DNA of 64,000 bases from Tyto alba (GCF_018691265.1 NW_024881276.1:3038001-3102000), one strand, 5' to 3'; positions 26,290 to 38,919 are shown, counted from the stretch's first letter. Made by a program: numbers and translations. Notes: a model not told the origin generated them from the letters alone.

Positions 26290-28650
26290 GGATCCCACAG
26301 GATCCCAAGCCCCAAGTCTTGGGTCCACACAGCCCAGCTGGCATTCCTGGATTCCTGATTCCCTGGCAGGCAGAACAGGAGGTGCTGCCTGGTGACTCCT
26401 CGTTACATCTCTTGGGGTTTTAGACTGGTAGTCATGTTCTGGTTTTGGATGGACCCCCTTTTAGGAGTTATCAACAATTACCATCTTTTCTCTCTTTTTC
26501 CTCCCTATCCCACCTCTGGCATCACTGGGAGTTATTCTTTCTCCTTTGCCTCTTTCTGAATGCTTTGAGGCTCCAGTCCCATTCTGCTCCCCCCTTGTCT
26601 TTGGTTCTCCTTTGTTTTCCAGAAGTGAGAAGCTGCATGTAGATCTGGCATGACTTTGATGACCTGCTACACTAGGTGCCAAAAACACATATCACTTCTA
26701 CCTTTTCTTTCATCTGGTGCTCTCGCACTCCATTTCCATTCATTCTCCAGCCAGACGGAATTTAATGTTTCTGTTACAGACTTCTACCCATTCAGGACGA
26801 TAGATAACTGTGGGAGACCTTGGTGGTTCCCATGAGGGATCTCTGCAGTTCTCTGGTGATCTATTCCTTCTTTGATCTTTTTAGTGGAGCTCTGAGCTTT
26901 GCATCACTCTCACAGAAATCTCTGCTCAACCGTGCTGGGAGCAGTTATGTGACATTCCGTGAATCCCCTCCAGTCCGTCTGCTTGTTCCTTTACACCCGC
27001 TTCGACTGCTGAAGCCTTTTGAATGAGGGTTTGCAGCTCTATCAGTAACAAGGCTGGCAAATCTATTGGCTCGTTTTCACATGTTTCCACTCAGGCTGCA
27101 TGTCCTTGATGGTCTCTTTCCGCACAAAAAGAAACCTGATTATAAAAAGTATTTGTCATCAGTGGAAGAGCGGTGTGTTTGGCCTAGAAGGTCTGCTTGC
27201 ATTATCTTCTCTCTGCTCTTCTTCACAGTCCTACCACTTTGATCCTGTCAAAGAAATAACAATTATTAGTGCAACTGTCACTTTAGAGTAGATGTTACGT
27301 TGGCCAATGACTAATTTCTCTTTATTAAAATGCTTATTGGTCAGATGTTTTTATGTCTGGTATCTCTTTGCAAGCTTCAGCTTCTCATTTTTAAGGAGCA
27401 CAGAGTTACATGGCTCCTTGCTTTGGGGTAAGGAAACTTTGCTCCTCTGTGTACTTTATATAATGGAGAACTAGTTCATTTTTATACCGTGTACTGCTAC
27501 TGAGCTGCCTTTAGTGCGAGATGTCATTGCTCGCTGGATTCACTGAAAGGCATGACAAGGATGATTGTAGGGAGCACAATATCTGAATAAACAAAGATAT
27601 TCCTACAGTTTTCTGCGGGGTAACAGATCCAGTATTCAGTACTTCATGCAGAAGTTCTGGGGAGCCATCTCATCTCTATCTGCCAGCAGGGATGTGACAG
27701 AGGTAGCTGTACTAGCACAGGAGGGGAGGATATCTGGAATATGTTTACACTAGCAAGTAGCCCATCCTGGCAGGAATTGATCTCTAGAGAAAAATGGTGC
27801 TGGGAACCCAACACACGTCATCTGCATTTTGGGGGGCTTACTTTGCTCTGTGTCTAGCCAGGTCCTGGGGAATGAACCCCCACTACTGACTGGTGTGCAC
27901 CAAGTCAGCTCCTGGTGCACAGCTTCCAGTGGTGCCCGATTGTCATCAGAGTTATGGGATGAGCACATTCCTGGTCTGAGCCAAAAAGCTGGTGCTGGAC
28001 ACACGGCTGTGCCCAGTATGGACTGGCTGCAGCATTGTTTTCTTTTGGAGCAGGGAGGAGAAAAGGAGAAGGATTACGACTAGAGGGGTGGAGATGGGCT
28101 ACAATAGATACCTGATTTAAGTACTAACATTAAGAGGTTGATATTTATAAAATTTCTTCATGAAAGTATTCTCGGATAGAGGGAGATTCAGAAAAAGACG
28201 CCAAATTAGTTGCTTTGAACAGACCCCTTGAGGGACATGTCCCTAAGCCTGGGTGAGGCAGTGAGACTAGCCTTACAAATGAAAAATGTAAGCATGGTGG
28301 TACACTCAGCAGTGTAGATGTCCGTCCAAGCTCTGAGCTTGGACTCTTAAATGTAAAGGGGGAGAGTGGCATGCGAACCCATCTGAAAATTAATTCCCAA
28401 GGTCAGGCCTTTGAAAACATCTAGTGAAGCAGGCAGGCAATTACTAAGTATTTCAAGCGTGGTGATGCATCTAAATGCACTTCCCACTGACAAGTGTCGG
28501 GCAGCTCCACAACGAACATCTCACTCAAGGATAGAGAGTATTCTGCTGCTCTGGTCTGGGGGCAATGGTGATACTGGTGGCTTTCAAATTTTACACTGGG
28601 GACTTGTGGCCTGCATGTGCATCAGAAGCACGGTTAATCGTGAGCTGTGA
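26290..28650. other. Noncoding, no gene recognised
   Basis: Unique sequence, pyrimidine-rich on the + strand at 26460-27480. Open frames of 60-85 codons show no recognisable protein. Confidence 0.5.
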
Positions 28651-28654
28651 TTTT

Positions 28655-28745
28655 TAGGATCAGAAGATAATTCAAGTAGAAAAGTACCTCAGTAGGTCAT
28701 CCAGTCCAGCTCTAAATGGGGTCAGCTTTGCAACTGACCTGTATG
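28655..28745 (-). mobile_element. CR1 3'-end remnant, antisense
   Basis: AAGATAATTCAAGTAGAAAA, GTACCTCAGTAGGTCATCCA, GTCCAGCTCTAAATGGGGTC parallels the complement of the CR1 3' region (gaatcattcaggttggaaaagacctc..gaggtcatctagtccaacc..gcagggtcagc). About 90 bp survive. Confidence 0.6.
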
Positions 28746-29203
28746 CATTTACAGCTGTGTGTGCCATATAACCCTTTCTTATTGTTTCTTTTGAAGAATG
28801 TGATTATGAAGACTATATATGTATTTTCCTAGTGAATGTTAATTTTCTTCCCCCTGTACAATATGCTTTGTTTAATACTAAGAGAAGGTGTAGATTTAGG
28901 AGTCTATTTAGTTGTGTAAAAGTGTAATTTTAACAATCTGAGAAAGCATTACTAATATTCTATAAATAGCTTTGCTTGGCAAACAAACTTCAGAGTTTTT
29001 TATAATCATTTTGGAAAGTCATTACTCTGTCATTCTACATGTTGAAAATGGTGTCCAGTAGCAGAACTAATTCTGACATCTTCTGTTCAACTTGGCAAGC
29101 AGGAGAACCACATGAAGTCACCTGGTTTGCCTCACACATCTAACTCTGGGACAGGAAAAACTGGTTACTGGTGAGCTTTTTTACTGATTGATTGTCTAAT
29201 AAT

Positions 29204-29290
29204 AAATAAAAAAAAAAAAAAAAACAACAAACAAACAAAACAAAACAAAACAAATCAACAACAACAACAACAACAACAACAAAAAAAAAC
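29204..29290. repeat. (AAAAC)n-(AAC)n compound microsatellite
   Basis: A-run, then AAAC/AAAAC units, then at least eight AAC units, then A9. No element body is evident. Confidence 0.9.
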
Positions 29291-30210
29291 CAAATCAATG
29301 TTAAGAAATATCTGTTCAACCATTCCTGCCAAAAATCTTTCTTAAACTACAATTTAGGATTAGCAAATGTACTCATACAGTTTTGCTCCCAATGGGCCTG
29401 TTTTATTTTAAAATCACTTTAGAAGTATATAGAAGTTTGAAGTGTGCACAGTTTACATTTGACATTTCATCTAATCTATCTATTACATAAGGATGATGTA
29501 TCTGAACATGAAGGATCTTGGGGCATAAGAAGGCTGCCTGGTAATGCACAAATAGACCACAAAGGGAGTTTTCTTGTCTCTCATTCACATTATGATTCTC
29601 TGAAGGACAATATCATTTTTGTATCTCCTCCCTCAAGCAGCACAAAGTCTGTGTCCACGGAGCCTGAATATTTGCCATGGGAAAACAAAACAACAGAGAA
29701 AAAAAAAGGTTGGAAAATCTTAGAAAGTAAGGGACAAAAAACACAACCATGTTTAGCGGCTGTTACTAGGAAGTTATTTTTAAAATTAACTGCATCTGTG
29801 TGCTTCTGGAAAAGCAATCACATGAGCTATTACATCAAAATTTAAATAAGGAAAATTATTCAGAACACACCAATGCATTTTACTCGAGTATCCATCAAAT
29901 GTAGGAATTAGTCAGTCCCAAACACTTGTGTATGCATTTGACTGTCCAAACTACGAACACAGCGGTCCTTGGTTCTTACTCCCTGCGTGCCACGCTGCAT
30001 GGGCACACGAGGTGAAAGCAGCTCTGAGCAAGGTGCCAGCCCACGTGTTTCGGTGGCCAAGTTCACTCCGCTCTTTCTGCAGGTGGGAGAAGGAGGCAAC
30101 CCCTGGCAGAGGAGCAGCAATAAACAGCTGGTGATGGTGACTTCTTAAACTGTTCCAGCTAGGTCTGCCAGATTCAATCTAATCATACCCCTCTTTAGCA
30201 GTAAAGGGCT

Positions 30211-30258
<48 letters not shown>
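30211..30258. repeat. 48-bp poly(G) tract
   Basis: Forty-eight consecutive G bases between AT-containing unique sequences. It can form stacked G-quadruplexes. The exact length should be treated with caution because of homopolymer error. Confidence 0.85.
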
Positions 30259-30259
<1 letters not shown>

Positions 30260-31049
30260 ACCAAACAAAAAAATCCCACCATAATTTGTAATTACTTAAA
30301 CCTACCCTCTCAAATGCACTCTCTAATTTGAGGTGCCTCACCTTTTGGTGATTTAGGAGATATGCGGGACATGACTTTTTAAGGAGCACGGTACTTAACA
30401 GCTTACTAGGGTTGAAGACAACAGGAATTGACACCACGTGCCACGGTTTTAAATCTGGACATGTTGCCTCAAATTAGGGAGGGAATGGAGACACGTAAAT
30501 GACTGGCCACTTTTAAAGCCTGGGCTCTGCCCTTCCCAGCCACCCTAGTAAAGAATTTGTGCATCTGCATCACACAGGTGTGAGGTCTACATCTTGCACA
30601 GGTCCTCTCTTTCCACGAACCATCCCTTCAAAAATCTTGGGAACCACTTTGCTGTTTAGTGTTTCCATCTAAAGAAGAGCAGTTATTTTTGGGTCGCTAG
30701 TGGTTCAGACCAATCTGCCAAGCAGAACAGACAAGATGGGTCAGTTTGGTGGTCAGCAGTGATTATAAATGATTATTTCCATGTAATCTGGTAAAACCTT
30801 GTTTGCTGGGGAGCAGAGAACCCACAGAGACGTTGTGAAGATACCTTCCTGCATTTGGCTGGTGAGAACAAGATGTGATGAGCTCTGTGGCCAAAGGCAG
30901 AAAAAAAAAAGAGAGAACCTGTTAAGCTTATTATCTGTTATGGAAAATGCCTAAGAGTCCCAAGGAGCATGAAACTGCCAAGAAGTAGACATAACAAAAG
31001 TAAAAGCAATGTCCTAAACTTTATAGACTGCATAGATAAGGTAGATAAA

Positions 31050-31175
31050 TGAAGAAAAGACAAAATGTTTGGTTTAATTCCCATCTTGCAGGTGGGAAAC
31101 CGAGGCAGAGAAAGATTAAAAAGTGACTCGCTCAACAGCACGTGGGAAACCCCTTGCAAAGCCACAGATAACAAA
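31050..31175 (+). mobile_element. MIR-like ancient SINE fragment
   Basis: Shows the MIR tail pattern: AATTCCCATCTTGCAGGTGG, GAAACCGAGGCAGAGAAAGA, TTAAAAAGTGACTCGCTCAA, CAGCACGTGGGAAACC, matching cccattttacagatgggaaactgaggcacagagaggttaagtgacttgccc-type sequence with about 25-30% divergence by eye. Confidence 0.6.
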
Positions 31176-31329
31176 CAGCAGATATTCCAGGCCTTCAGCA
31201 TCCTCATTGCCAAACCTTCTTTTGTACCCAAACTTTTCTCCTTCTGGATTTCACTGGTGCTTTTTATCTGCACCGAGACTTTCATGTTACTGCAGAGCTG
31301 CCCTCCTGATTTTTTTCTGTACAAAAGCA

Positions 31330-31352
31330 TACATATATATATATATATATAA
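31330..31352. repeat. (AT)n microsatellite
   Basis: About ten AT units in unique sequence. Confidence 0.85.
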
Positions 31353-31989
31353 CTATATACTGCACTTCATGCCACACCTTAGATCAAAGTGTGCCTTCTT
31401 TCAAAGGTGAGTGGTTAAACTTCAGACGGGTGGAGCTGACCCTTCTCCTTCCCCAGCACGACCCTCCTGAATACTTGATTGAGTCATGAGAAGGACAGCG
31501 ATGGCTCGGAGAAAGGCCGCGGTGACCTCTGCTAATACTAACAGGTTTCACTCCCCGTGAACACAGCAAGGATTCATTAGCGCAGGGAGGATCCAAAAAC
31601 TATATAAGATGAAGAAAATTAGGCAAATTAAAGATGCACTCAATTTTTGCCTCCTCTAAAACGGGTTCCCAGAGGAGCGCTGTCAGTTTAACTAGTGTAA
31701 AAATCTGCGGTATCTAGAGGCGATGTACTTAACTGTTCTCTTCCTCCTTGCACTTTTAGCACCCAGCTCCTTCTCTTTTTCGAGCTGCCAGAAGGGTTTA
31801 TGCAGGTTTTTTTTTTTCCCCGACAGCCCAACGTGGGCTCTTTGCATGTTTTCCCCGAGACCTTTGGCCCCTGTCCCCAGGCTTGCCTCCACAAGCAGCC
31901 GGCCAGCCCTCACCAACCTGCGGAGATGCAGCTGCAGCAAGCTGCTTTCTGGGTTACCCCAGCCTGGAAAGGCACTCAGGGTCTCCGAA

Positions 31990-32275
31990 GCCTTTCATAT
32001 CCCTCCAGTTGCTCTTTAATGTGGAAAACAGGCCTGTCCCACCACAGTAATCAATTGATGCTCTCCTTGAGCGCGGTCCATACAAGGATTTCCTTGGAAC
32101 CTCCCTGCAGCAGGCAGGCGAACCACGGAGAGCTGATAATCTTCTAATTAATAACACGGAGTTAGTGAATAACTCATGCTTTACAAATAAGTCAGCACAT
32201 GGAGGTCTCAAGACCCCAGTGTATCCAAAGGAAGCCCGAGAGAAACTAATTGACATCTGTGGGGGCTACAAGGTC
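31990..32275. promoter_or_regulatory. Candidate conserved noncoding element
   Basis: Complex sequence with AGTAATCAATTGATGC, TGATAATCTTCTAATTAATA and AAACTAATTGACATC. TAAT cores are mixed with moderate GC content. Confidence 0.35.
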
Positions 32276-32836
32276 TGTTGGCTAGCCTTGCAGCTCTCCA
32301 CAGCTGCTCACGCGTACCCAGAGGAACTAAGGGGAGGCTGCAGGCGGCCAATTTTTAAACAAAACCAGAAACCTCCACAGCCTCGTCAATGGGTGAATAT
32401 CTGCACGCGTGGACGTGCACTGAGGGGTGTAAACGGGAGCACATGGTGTGATTTGGGCGCGCCTAAGTCCTGACTATTTAGCTAAGTCGAGGACAGAATT
32501 CCCCTCTTTAAGGAAAAATGAATGAATAAACGCTCTTCTCCCTGACAGTGACTCCCGCCCCCAGCCCCAAAAGGAGCAGCATTACTATGCCATTAAGCCT
32601 TTTCTTTCCCACAGCTTTTCCTCACTCAGCATTAAATGAGGACCCAGTGCAGCAGAGGGACCTGCAGATGTCAGCCCTGGGCCTCCATTTCCTTGGGGCT
32701 GATATCAGGAGACCCAACTATTTCTGAAGGCCACGTCCTTACTGCCGAGCAGCTGAGCCCTCGTGAGTGAACCCCGGGCAAACCACTGGCGGGGCACTTC
32801 TCGCTGCAGAGGTGGGGGGGAAAGTGGAACTGAGTG

Positions 32837-32867
<31 letters not shown>

Positions 32868-33289
32868 CCTCTTAGAAATAAACCCGAAAGCCCCTCCAGT
32901 TTGGGGAAAAGAAGGAAAATATTCCACTTTGCTGCTTCTGGTGCCTGCAGCCCCACCAGTGCAGCGGCCCCACTGGTGCAGGAGGGTGGCCCCGCGACTT
33001 GCCAGGTGACCCAGGCACCACCTTCTCCGGCCCCTGGAGGCTTTTTGGAGGCCAGCACCAGCCCAGGGCTCTCTCTGCATGGCACAGGCTCTGGGGGTCA
33101 CGGCTCCCCTCAGCCAGGCAAAGGCTGCGGATAACCTGCAGCCCCGAGCCCCCGCCGGCACCGTTGCTCTCCTCGCAGCGCGAGCGGCATCGGGGTGGCT
33201 TAAATCGGTCGTTTCAAAAAGTTGGGGATTTCACACGGCAAGCGCGGGGAACCTTTGAAATGGCAGTAAAACACATGGCAGAGCTTCAA

Positions 33290-33490
33290 TTTTCCCTGTG
33301 TTTCTAAGTCTAGTCAAGTCTAGTCTTCAAGCATTTCTAAATCCAATTCATCTACAGAAAGCCTGTGCGCTTGCGGGTAATTAGCTCGGAAGATTTCTTT
33401 GTTGCCTCAGCCTGGCTCTGTATAATACGCTCTGGTGAGCTGGAGAATTTAGTTCACTTAGAATGGGGTCATGTTAAGAAACAAGCTTGC
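33290..33490. promoter_or_regulatory. Candidate conserved noncoding element (weak)
   Basis: Contains a short direct repeat (AAGTCTAGTC twice at about 33306-33325), ATCCAATTCATC, GGGTAATTAGCTCGG and TATAATACGC motifs, ending before an A-rich tract at 33516. Confidence 0.3.
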
Positions 33491-33494
33491 AATC

Positions 33495-33919
33495 CTCAAA
33501 TTGCCTCTGTCATTGAAAAAAAAAAAAAAAACAAAAAAACAACAAAAAAAAAAAAACGCTCCTTCAAATCCTATTTACAGAGGCACAACGCAAGCCCCTG
33601 TCAGCAGAAGTATCGTGACCCGTGGTGCGTGGTAGGTGCTCCCCGGGTCGGTGCCCTGTCCCGTCCACAGGCAGTTCCCGGCGTGAAGAGAAGCCAAGGG
33701 TGAAGCATGGGCACAATATAAGGGAAAACCACAAGGACGGGATGTTCCAGGAGTAATGAATCACTAGGGAAATTAGGAGTGGGCTGCATGTATCTGAGAG
33801 ACGTTTCGATGAGCAATTCAAGGGCTGAGCATATTAAATGAAGTTTGTTGTATCACTTAGCCCACTGGTTTTCCTCTGCCAGAGCATGGCTTTCTGACTA
33901 CTTCCACTCTTCATTTTTT

Positions 33920-33952
<33 letters not shown>

Positions 33953-35205
33953 TGCTAGACACGGGGCAGTGAGGCAGCGAAGGGCAGCCGAGCTCAGGCA
34001 AAGCCGAGGGTGTCTCATCGGAGTAAACTTCCCTCCCGCCGGCCGGTTTGCCGATGTTTTGCTCCGTAGTAGAAAGTTGAGGCTGTTCGTGAGGGGTCGG
34101 CAGCCTTGCTGTGGGGCTGGTGCCCCAGGGGACACTGCTGGCTGCAACCCCCCCCCCCCCCATTCCCCCCCAAGTCGGGCTACCCCACCAAGGGGGCTGG
34201 GAAGAGTACGGTAGGGAATTAGGAGCCTTTCCACTCTGATGCTCACAAGGTAGAAAGCCAGTAACCCCTTCTTCCCCAAAGAGGGGAAAGAAGAGGGAGC
34301 AGGGGAAGGAGGAGAGGGCAGGCTGCTTCTTGTACTACCTTGCAGACCCCCCCCCCTCCTCCACCTCACTCTGTGTTATTCTCACCACCCACCCCTAAAA
34401 GCCTCGTTTGGCGAGGGGCTTAAAAGCACATCGGGCTGCTGTCGTATAACTTGGTTGCACCACTTGTTTCTACCTAGAGCTACTGTTCCCGGGCTTCCCA
34501 CATCCCCGGGTCTCACCTACAATAATCCCTATCATAAGCACCTCTGCATAACCCCTCTCTGTATAACACGGGGGGGGGGGGAAGCCCTGCCTGCCTCCCA
34601 CCGTAGAATGTCTCCATTGTGGCCCCGTGCAGGCGCTGTATATAATCTTTCTCTGCCAATATATGTCCTCGTGAGCTGGCACCCCCACCCCCCCTCCCCC
34701 CTCCCGAAAATAAAACAACTATTCTTTTCTGTTTTAAGTAGATTTCGTGCAATAAAAACATTTTATTGCTTCCAGTAATTGGTATTTAATTTGCAGGCCT
34801 TTACAACTTGCAAAGAACAGACTGCTTTAGCCGGAGAGCTGGTATGTGTGTGCACTTTGTGGATTTTATTCCACTGGCACTTGCTTAGTTGACTGGTGTA
34901 AAACGATACAATTATGGTTTTGCAATCAGAAAGGCTGCAGATAAAGACCTGGAGAGACGTTATAAGGTCCTGGGTCCAATTTGAAGCAGCAGGCAAGACA
35001 ATATAATTTTAGGGGGCGCTGCCAGCCTCAGACATCAAAACTTGACTCTTGTTAAGTGTTTTCCATTTTACTGTCAAAATATCAAAGGCTGTTATTTAAA
35101 CCCGGAGTCTCTTAAAGCTGATTTTCTTTCACTCTCCTTCTCCTGCACCTCTTTTTTTTTTTTTTTTTTTTTCCCCCTCTAACTACCCCGATAAATGCGA
35201 GGGAA
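33495..35205. other. Noncoding, no gene recognised
   Basis: Mixed sequence with A-rich (33516-33556), T (33919-33951) and C (34148-34161) tracts. An AT-rich stretch at 34730-35130 (TTGCAATAAAAAC-like texture, CAGTAATTGG, ATTTAATTTGCAG) may be regulatory. Confidence 0.45.
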
Positions 35206-35209
35206 CCTG

Positions 35210-36320
35210 TGAAATGTTACCCCCCTCGCTGCCCGCCTCGCCGTGCAGTGGCGTTGGAGCCCGCCGAAGCCCTGAATCTCTTTTTGGGGTGAAATCCCGC
35301 TCCGGCCGGCCCCATCCCTTCCGACGGCGGGAGCGTGGGGGGGCGTGGGGGGACGTGGGGGTGTGGGTGTCTCTGCCCGTCGAGGGCCACGGTTGCGGGG
35401 GGTGGCGGTGGCCGCGGCCGGGACCTGTTCAGCGGGGAGTGGAGGGGGTGGGGGGGACGCGGCTCGACCCTCCCTCGGGGGGAGACGCCTCGGCGGCACC
35501 CACAGATTTACCACCCCCCCCCCCCAAGACCTGGAGGTCGGGGCAAAGCTCAGCAGCTCAGCAGCAGCGGCCGGCCGGCACATCTCGCCCACCCGCAGCC
35601 TGCACGAGTGGGAAGTGGGGACGGGAGGTCGGGGGGGGGGGATTGGGGGGGGGGGGGGGGGGGTCGGCCCTGCGCCTCTCTTGGCCGCAGCTGCAAAGCT
35701 GCCATTACGACGCCCCCCTCCCAACACCCCTCCCCCCCGGCCCCGCTCCCCCCGACGGGCAGGGCAGCATCCCACCCCCACCGACACGCGTGGCAGCGGG
35801 GGCCGGCGGAGCCCCCGGCCGGGCCGGGGGACGGCGCGGGGAGAGGGGAGGGGCCCATCCCGCCGCTGAGCCCCTCCGGATCGCGGAGTGTGTGTGTGCG
35901 TGTCGGGGGGGGTGGGTGGGTGGGTGGGTGTCGCAGGGCTTGGGCGCGCGTGTGTCTGTGTGTGGGCACGCCCGTGTGCACAAATCCGTCTGCGTGCGTG
36001 TGGGTGTCCACGCGTGTGCGCACCCCCCGGGCTCTGCGGGGACTCGGGGATCTCCTGCCGGAGGAGGTGGGAGCCACCTCGAAAAAGACCTTTTCGAAAC
36101 ACGCGTGTCGGTTCCAACTCGCTTTAACCGTGCAGTCCCGGGGGAGCTCACGCCGCTGCGGAGGGGCGCGGGTCAGCCGGGGGGGGGGGGGGGTGGCGCA
36201 GGCGACCTCCGCCACAGCTCCGCGACCCCGCGTGGGCTCCGGCACCCACCGAGCGCCACGGCGCCTCCCACTCTGCCCACGGCTGCGGGCAGCGAAATAG
36301 GCAGGCGGGTCTTCTCGGGA
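35210..36320. promoter_or_regulatory. CpG-rich island about 7 kb upstream of SHOX
   Basis: A sharply bounded GC/CpG-rich block between AT-rich flanks, following a T-run at 35151-35172. It includes G-runs (35631-35641, 35645-35663, 36179-36193) and GT/TGGG-rich sequence at 35888-36010. It could be an alternative upstream SHOX promoter, the promoter of a noncoding transcript, or a Polycomb-type island of a developmental locus. No protein domain is recognisable in its long open frames, which overlap on both strands. Confidence 0.45.
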
Positions 36321-36717
36321 TGTACCTTATTCTTCTTTATAGGTAAATCCACGGGCTTCTGCTTGTAATAAACTGGCGCATGAATCATTCCTTCCCTTGA
36401 GTATTAAACTGTTACCTGATTTAAGTTCACTCTAATGTTCCAACTATTTCATTCTGCTAAGGGAAAAAGGGGGGGGGGGGGGGTGGGAAAAAATAGAGAT
36501 AGTTGTGCCCTTAACAGAACAAATAAATAAATAAATAAATACCCCCCCTAAATAGTCTCCTGTAGGAAAGAAGTTAATATACTCAATTATTTTCTGAAAA
36601 AGATCATAACATCTGGAAATTGATATCAAATGGTGTACAATCCCTGAGAGACGATAAACTTCCACTGTATAATATTTCCACTAGAAATCTTAATAATCCC
36701 ATAAATCTTCCCTGTGA

Positions 36718-36797
36718 ATTGGGAAAATGTAACAGTTCATTGAAATACTCATTGGGAAATAATTGAAAAAATGTAATAGTTCACTGAAATATTCGTG
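36718..36797. repeat. Imperfect 45-bp tandem duplication
   Basis: AAAATGTAACAGTTCATTGA at 36724 recurs as AAAATGTAATAGTTCACTGA at 36769, both followed by AATA(C/T)TC, with a few substitutions. Confidence 0.7.
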
Positions 36798-36879
36798 GGG
36801 TTTTTTCTTTCTTTGGTGCTGCTGCTAACTCTGTGCATGTGTGTAAATATTCCTACTTCGTTTTAGAGACATACACGGA

Positions 36880-38460
36880 ATATTCCCTTGAGCGCTGCAT
36901 ACCATAAAAGAAAAATATGCCCTTTTGACTTATTAATCATTATTACAGAGTTCAAAATTGCAGCGTCCCTCGCACATTACTGGAGGAGGCAAACAATTCT
37001 CTCTGTGTGTATTTTGTGTTGGTAAAATCAGCGCAAACTTTACAGCTCACAACTTTTTTCCCCTCTTTTTCTGCGGTTTGTCAGATAGATTCTTGCAATT
37101 CTGCTCGAGTTATCCGGGGCGACTGAAATCAAGGAGGCTACTCGCCCATTATGCTCGCCCACTAAATTGTAATTAATTACACACAAAGGCAATTGCGTAT
37201 TGTAATTCGCCACGTGAATGTTTAATTTTACAGAAGGAAAAGTAGATGAGGATTTGAACGCGTCTAGGATCCCTGTAATGAATATATGAGTAATTAATGT
37301 TGCTGGGAAGATGCAGCTTTAAAAAAAAAAAAAAATAATAATAATTGTGATAGAGAAGAGACGTTGTGCGTGTGTGTTTGCATGTGCCTGCGTGTAGGAG
37401 GGAGGAGAGCATTTGTGTGCTTTTTTGTATTGCATTAATGCGTCCCTTTGGTTACGTTGCTAGAAGTCGGAATAAAGACAATTAAGCCCTTAGCATTTCT
37501 GTCACACTCCATTAATTACTGTGGCCGCTCCTGTCCCGACCGCTTCGTAACATATTCATCAGGTACGACGCCCGTCCGGCAGCCTCAGCCGGGGAAGTAG
37601 GCTATTGTTAGTTTAAACTATAGCCTTTCAAATGTTCTTTATTTTACTTTTCATACAAGATTGTTTTCCTCTCCTTTAAAAATGTTTTTCTAAAAATAAA
37701 ACTCAACATAAATGTTTTAAGATTAGATTTGCGGGGAAACAGTTTAATTTTCACCATATGTTGCTACAGCGGCTTGTAGATTTTTTTTTTTTTTTAAATC
37801 TTTCCACTGAAGCTACAAAAAAAAAAAAAATCTAATATAAAAATGTATTCTTCCCAATACGTTTCCCTCCTGTGGGCCATTTTACGGCTCCCAAATAAAT
37901 CTTTAAGGTTTCAAGGAGGGAAAAAAAAAAAAAAAAAAAAGAAAAAGAAAAAGTACCCTGATGACGGAAAAGCAAGTCCTGCCATGATAATGTCCTTTAT
38001 TAATATTATAGATGTGTAGTGTGCTGGATGGATCAATCATATCCATTCACAATCAGGATTAAGAGAGCCTATTTTAATGAAAATCTATTAGTCTCTCGCT
38101 TGAGACACGGATGTTGCTTAAATCAATAAACAGCATAAAAGAGAATACGACGCAGGTTTCTAAATTAAAAAAAAAAAAAATCCCATCTATGAAATGTGTT
38201 AAGACGTCTGTAAAATCCTGAAACCCTCGATCGATACTTATAAATATTTAGTGTTTTTTTTTTTTTTTAAACACAAATTGAAAACCATTAACACTGCATC
38301 CATTCTTATTATTAAAACAAATTGTCCTTGGAATTATGTGCTGTGGAAATGGAGCCAGATTGAAAGGGCATCCTCTGAAATATGTTTACTCGCTTTCATG
38401 TAAACCAATAAAAATCTGCAGGAGCCTGTAGCGTGAGCAGAAAGGTTTGATGTACAATGT
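36880..38460. promoter_or_regulatory. Cluster of candidate conserved noncoding elements between the two CpG islands
   Basis: Three complex AT-rich blocks (about 36880-37300, 37430-37640, 37980-38460) separated by A- or T-runs (37321-37335, 37781-37796, 37921-37940). Motifs include TTATTAATCATTATTAC, TTGTAATTAATTAC, GCGTATTGTAATTCGCC, CATTAATTACTG, TTATTAATATTATAG and GGATGGATCAATCATATC. Position just upstream of the likely promoter and dense homeodomain/PBX-like cores suggest cis-regulation. Confidence 0.45.
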
Positions 38461-38488
38461 CCATGATTACAGTCTCTGAATTAATCAC

Positions 38489-38540
38489 GAGAGAGAGAGA
38501 GAGAGGGAGGGAGGGAGGGAGGGAGATGGAGAGAGAGGAC
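38489..38540. repeat. (GA)n-(GGGA)n purine tract
   Basis: GA dinucleotides change into GGGA tetranucleotides, then GA again: an all-purine stretch of about 50 bp lying between a TAAT-rich block and the CpG island. Confidence 0.85.
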
Positions 38541-38919
38541 TCAGTTATCTACTCAACAAAATCTTGCTCTCCGGGTCACCGCTTATTAAAGCGTGGATTA
38601 AAACGATTATTTTTTTCTGTTTGCTTATTTGCCCGATTTCGACCAAAATAAGCTGAAGCGGGGTGGGGGAGGAAATCAGCTTCGCCCTACGTCATACCAT
38701 GAGTCAATATACAAATGTAAATTCCTCTTATAAATATGAAATCCAATACTTCGTCTTGGAAATGCTTAAAGCTAATGCAACGCTTAAACTCATTCATAAT
38801 TATTCTTCTCGTTTAACTCGGAGAAAAAGCGCAATGGTCAAGAGGTCCCTTTGACAGAGGAATTAAAAAAAAAAAAAATAACACACGTATTGATACCGCG
38901 CTCCATAAAAGCCTTTCCG

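Larger units (their letters stand above)
28750..31045. other. Noncoding, no gene recognised
   Basis: Unique AT-rich sequence with the compound microsatellite at 29204-29290 and the poly(G) tract at 30211-30258. A 133-codon frame at 29444-29845 has no known domain. Confidence 0.5.

Noticed and set aside
29444..29845. 133-codon open frame, + strand
   Set aside because: No recognisable domain and no supporting exon structure.
35179..36368. Open frames of 310-380 codons in the 35-36 kb island
   Set aside because: Same reasoning: low-complexity composition, frames open on both strands, no recognisable protein.
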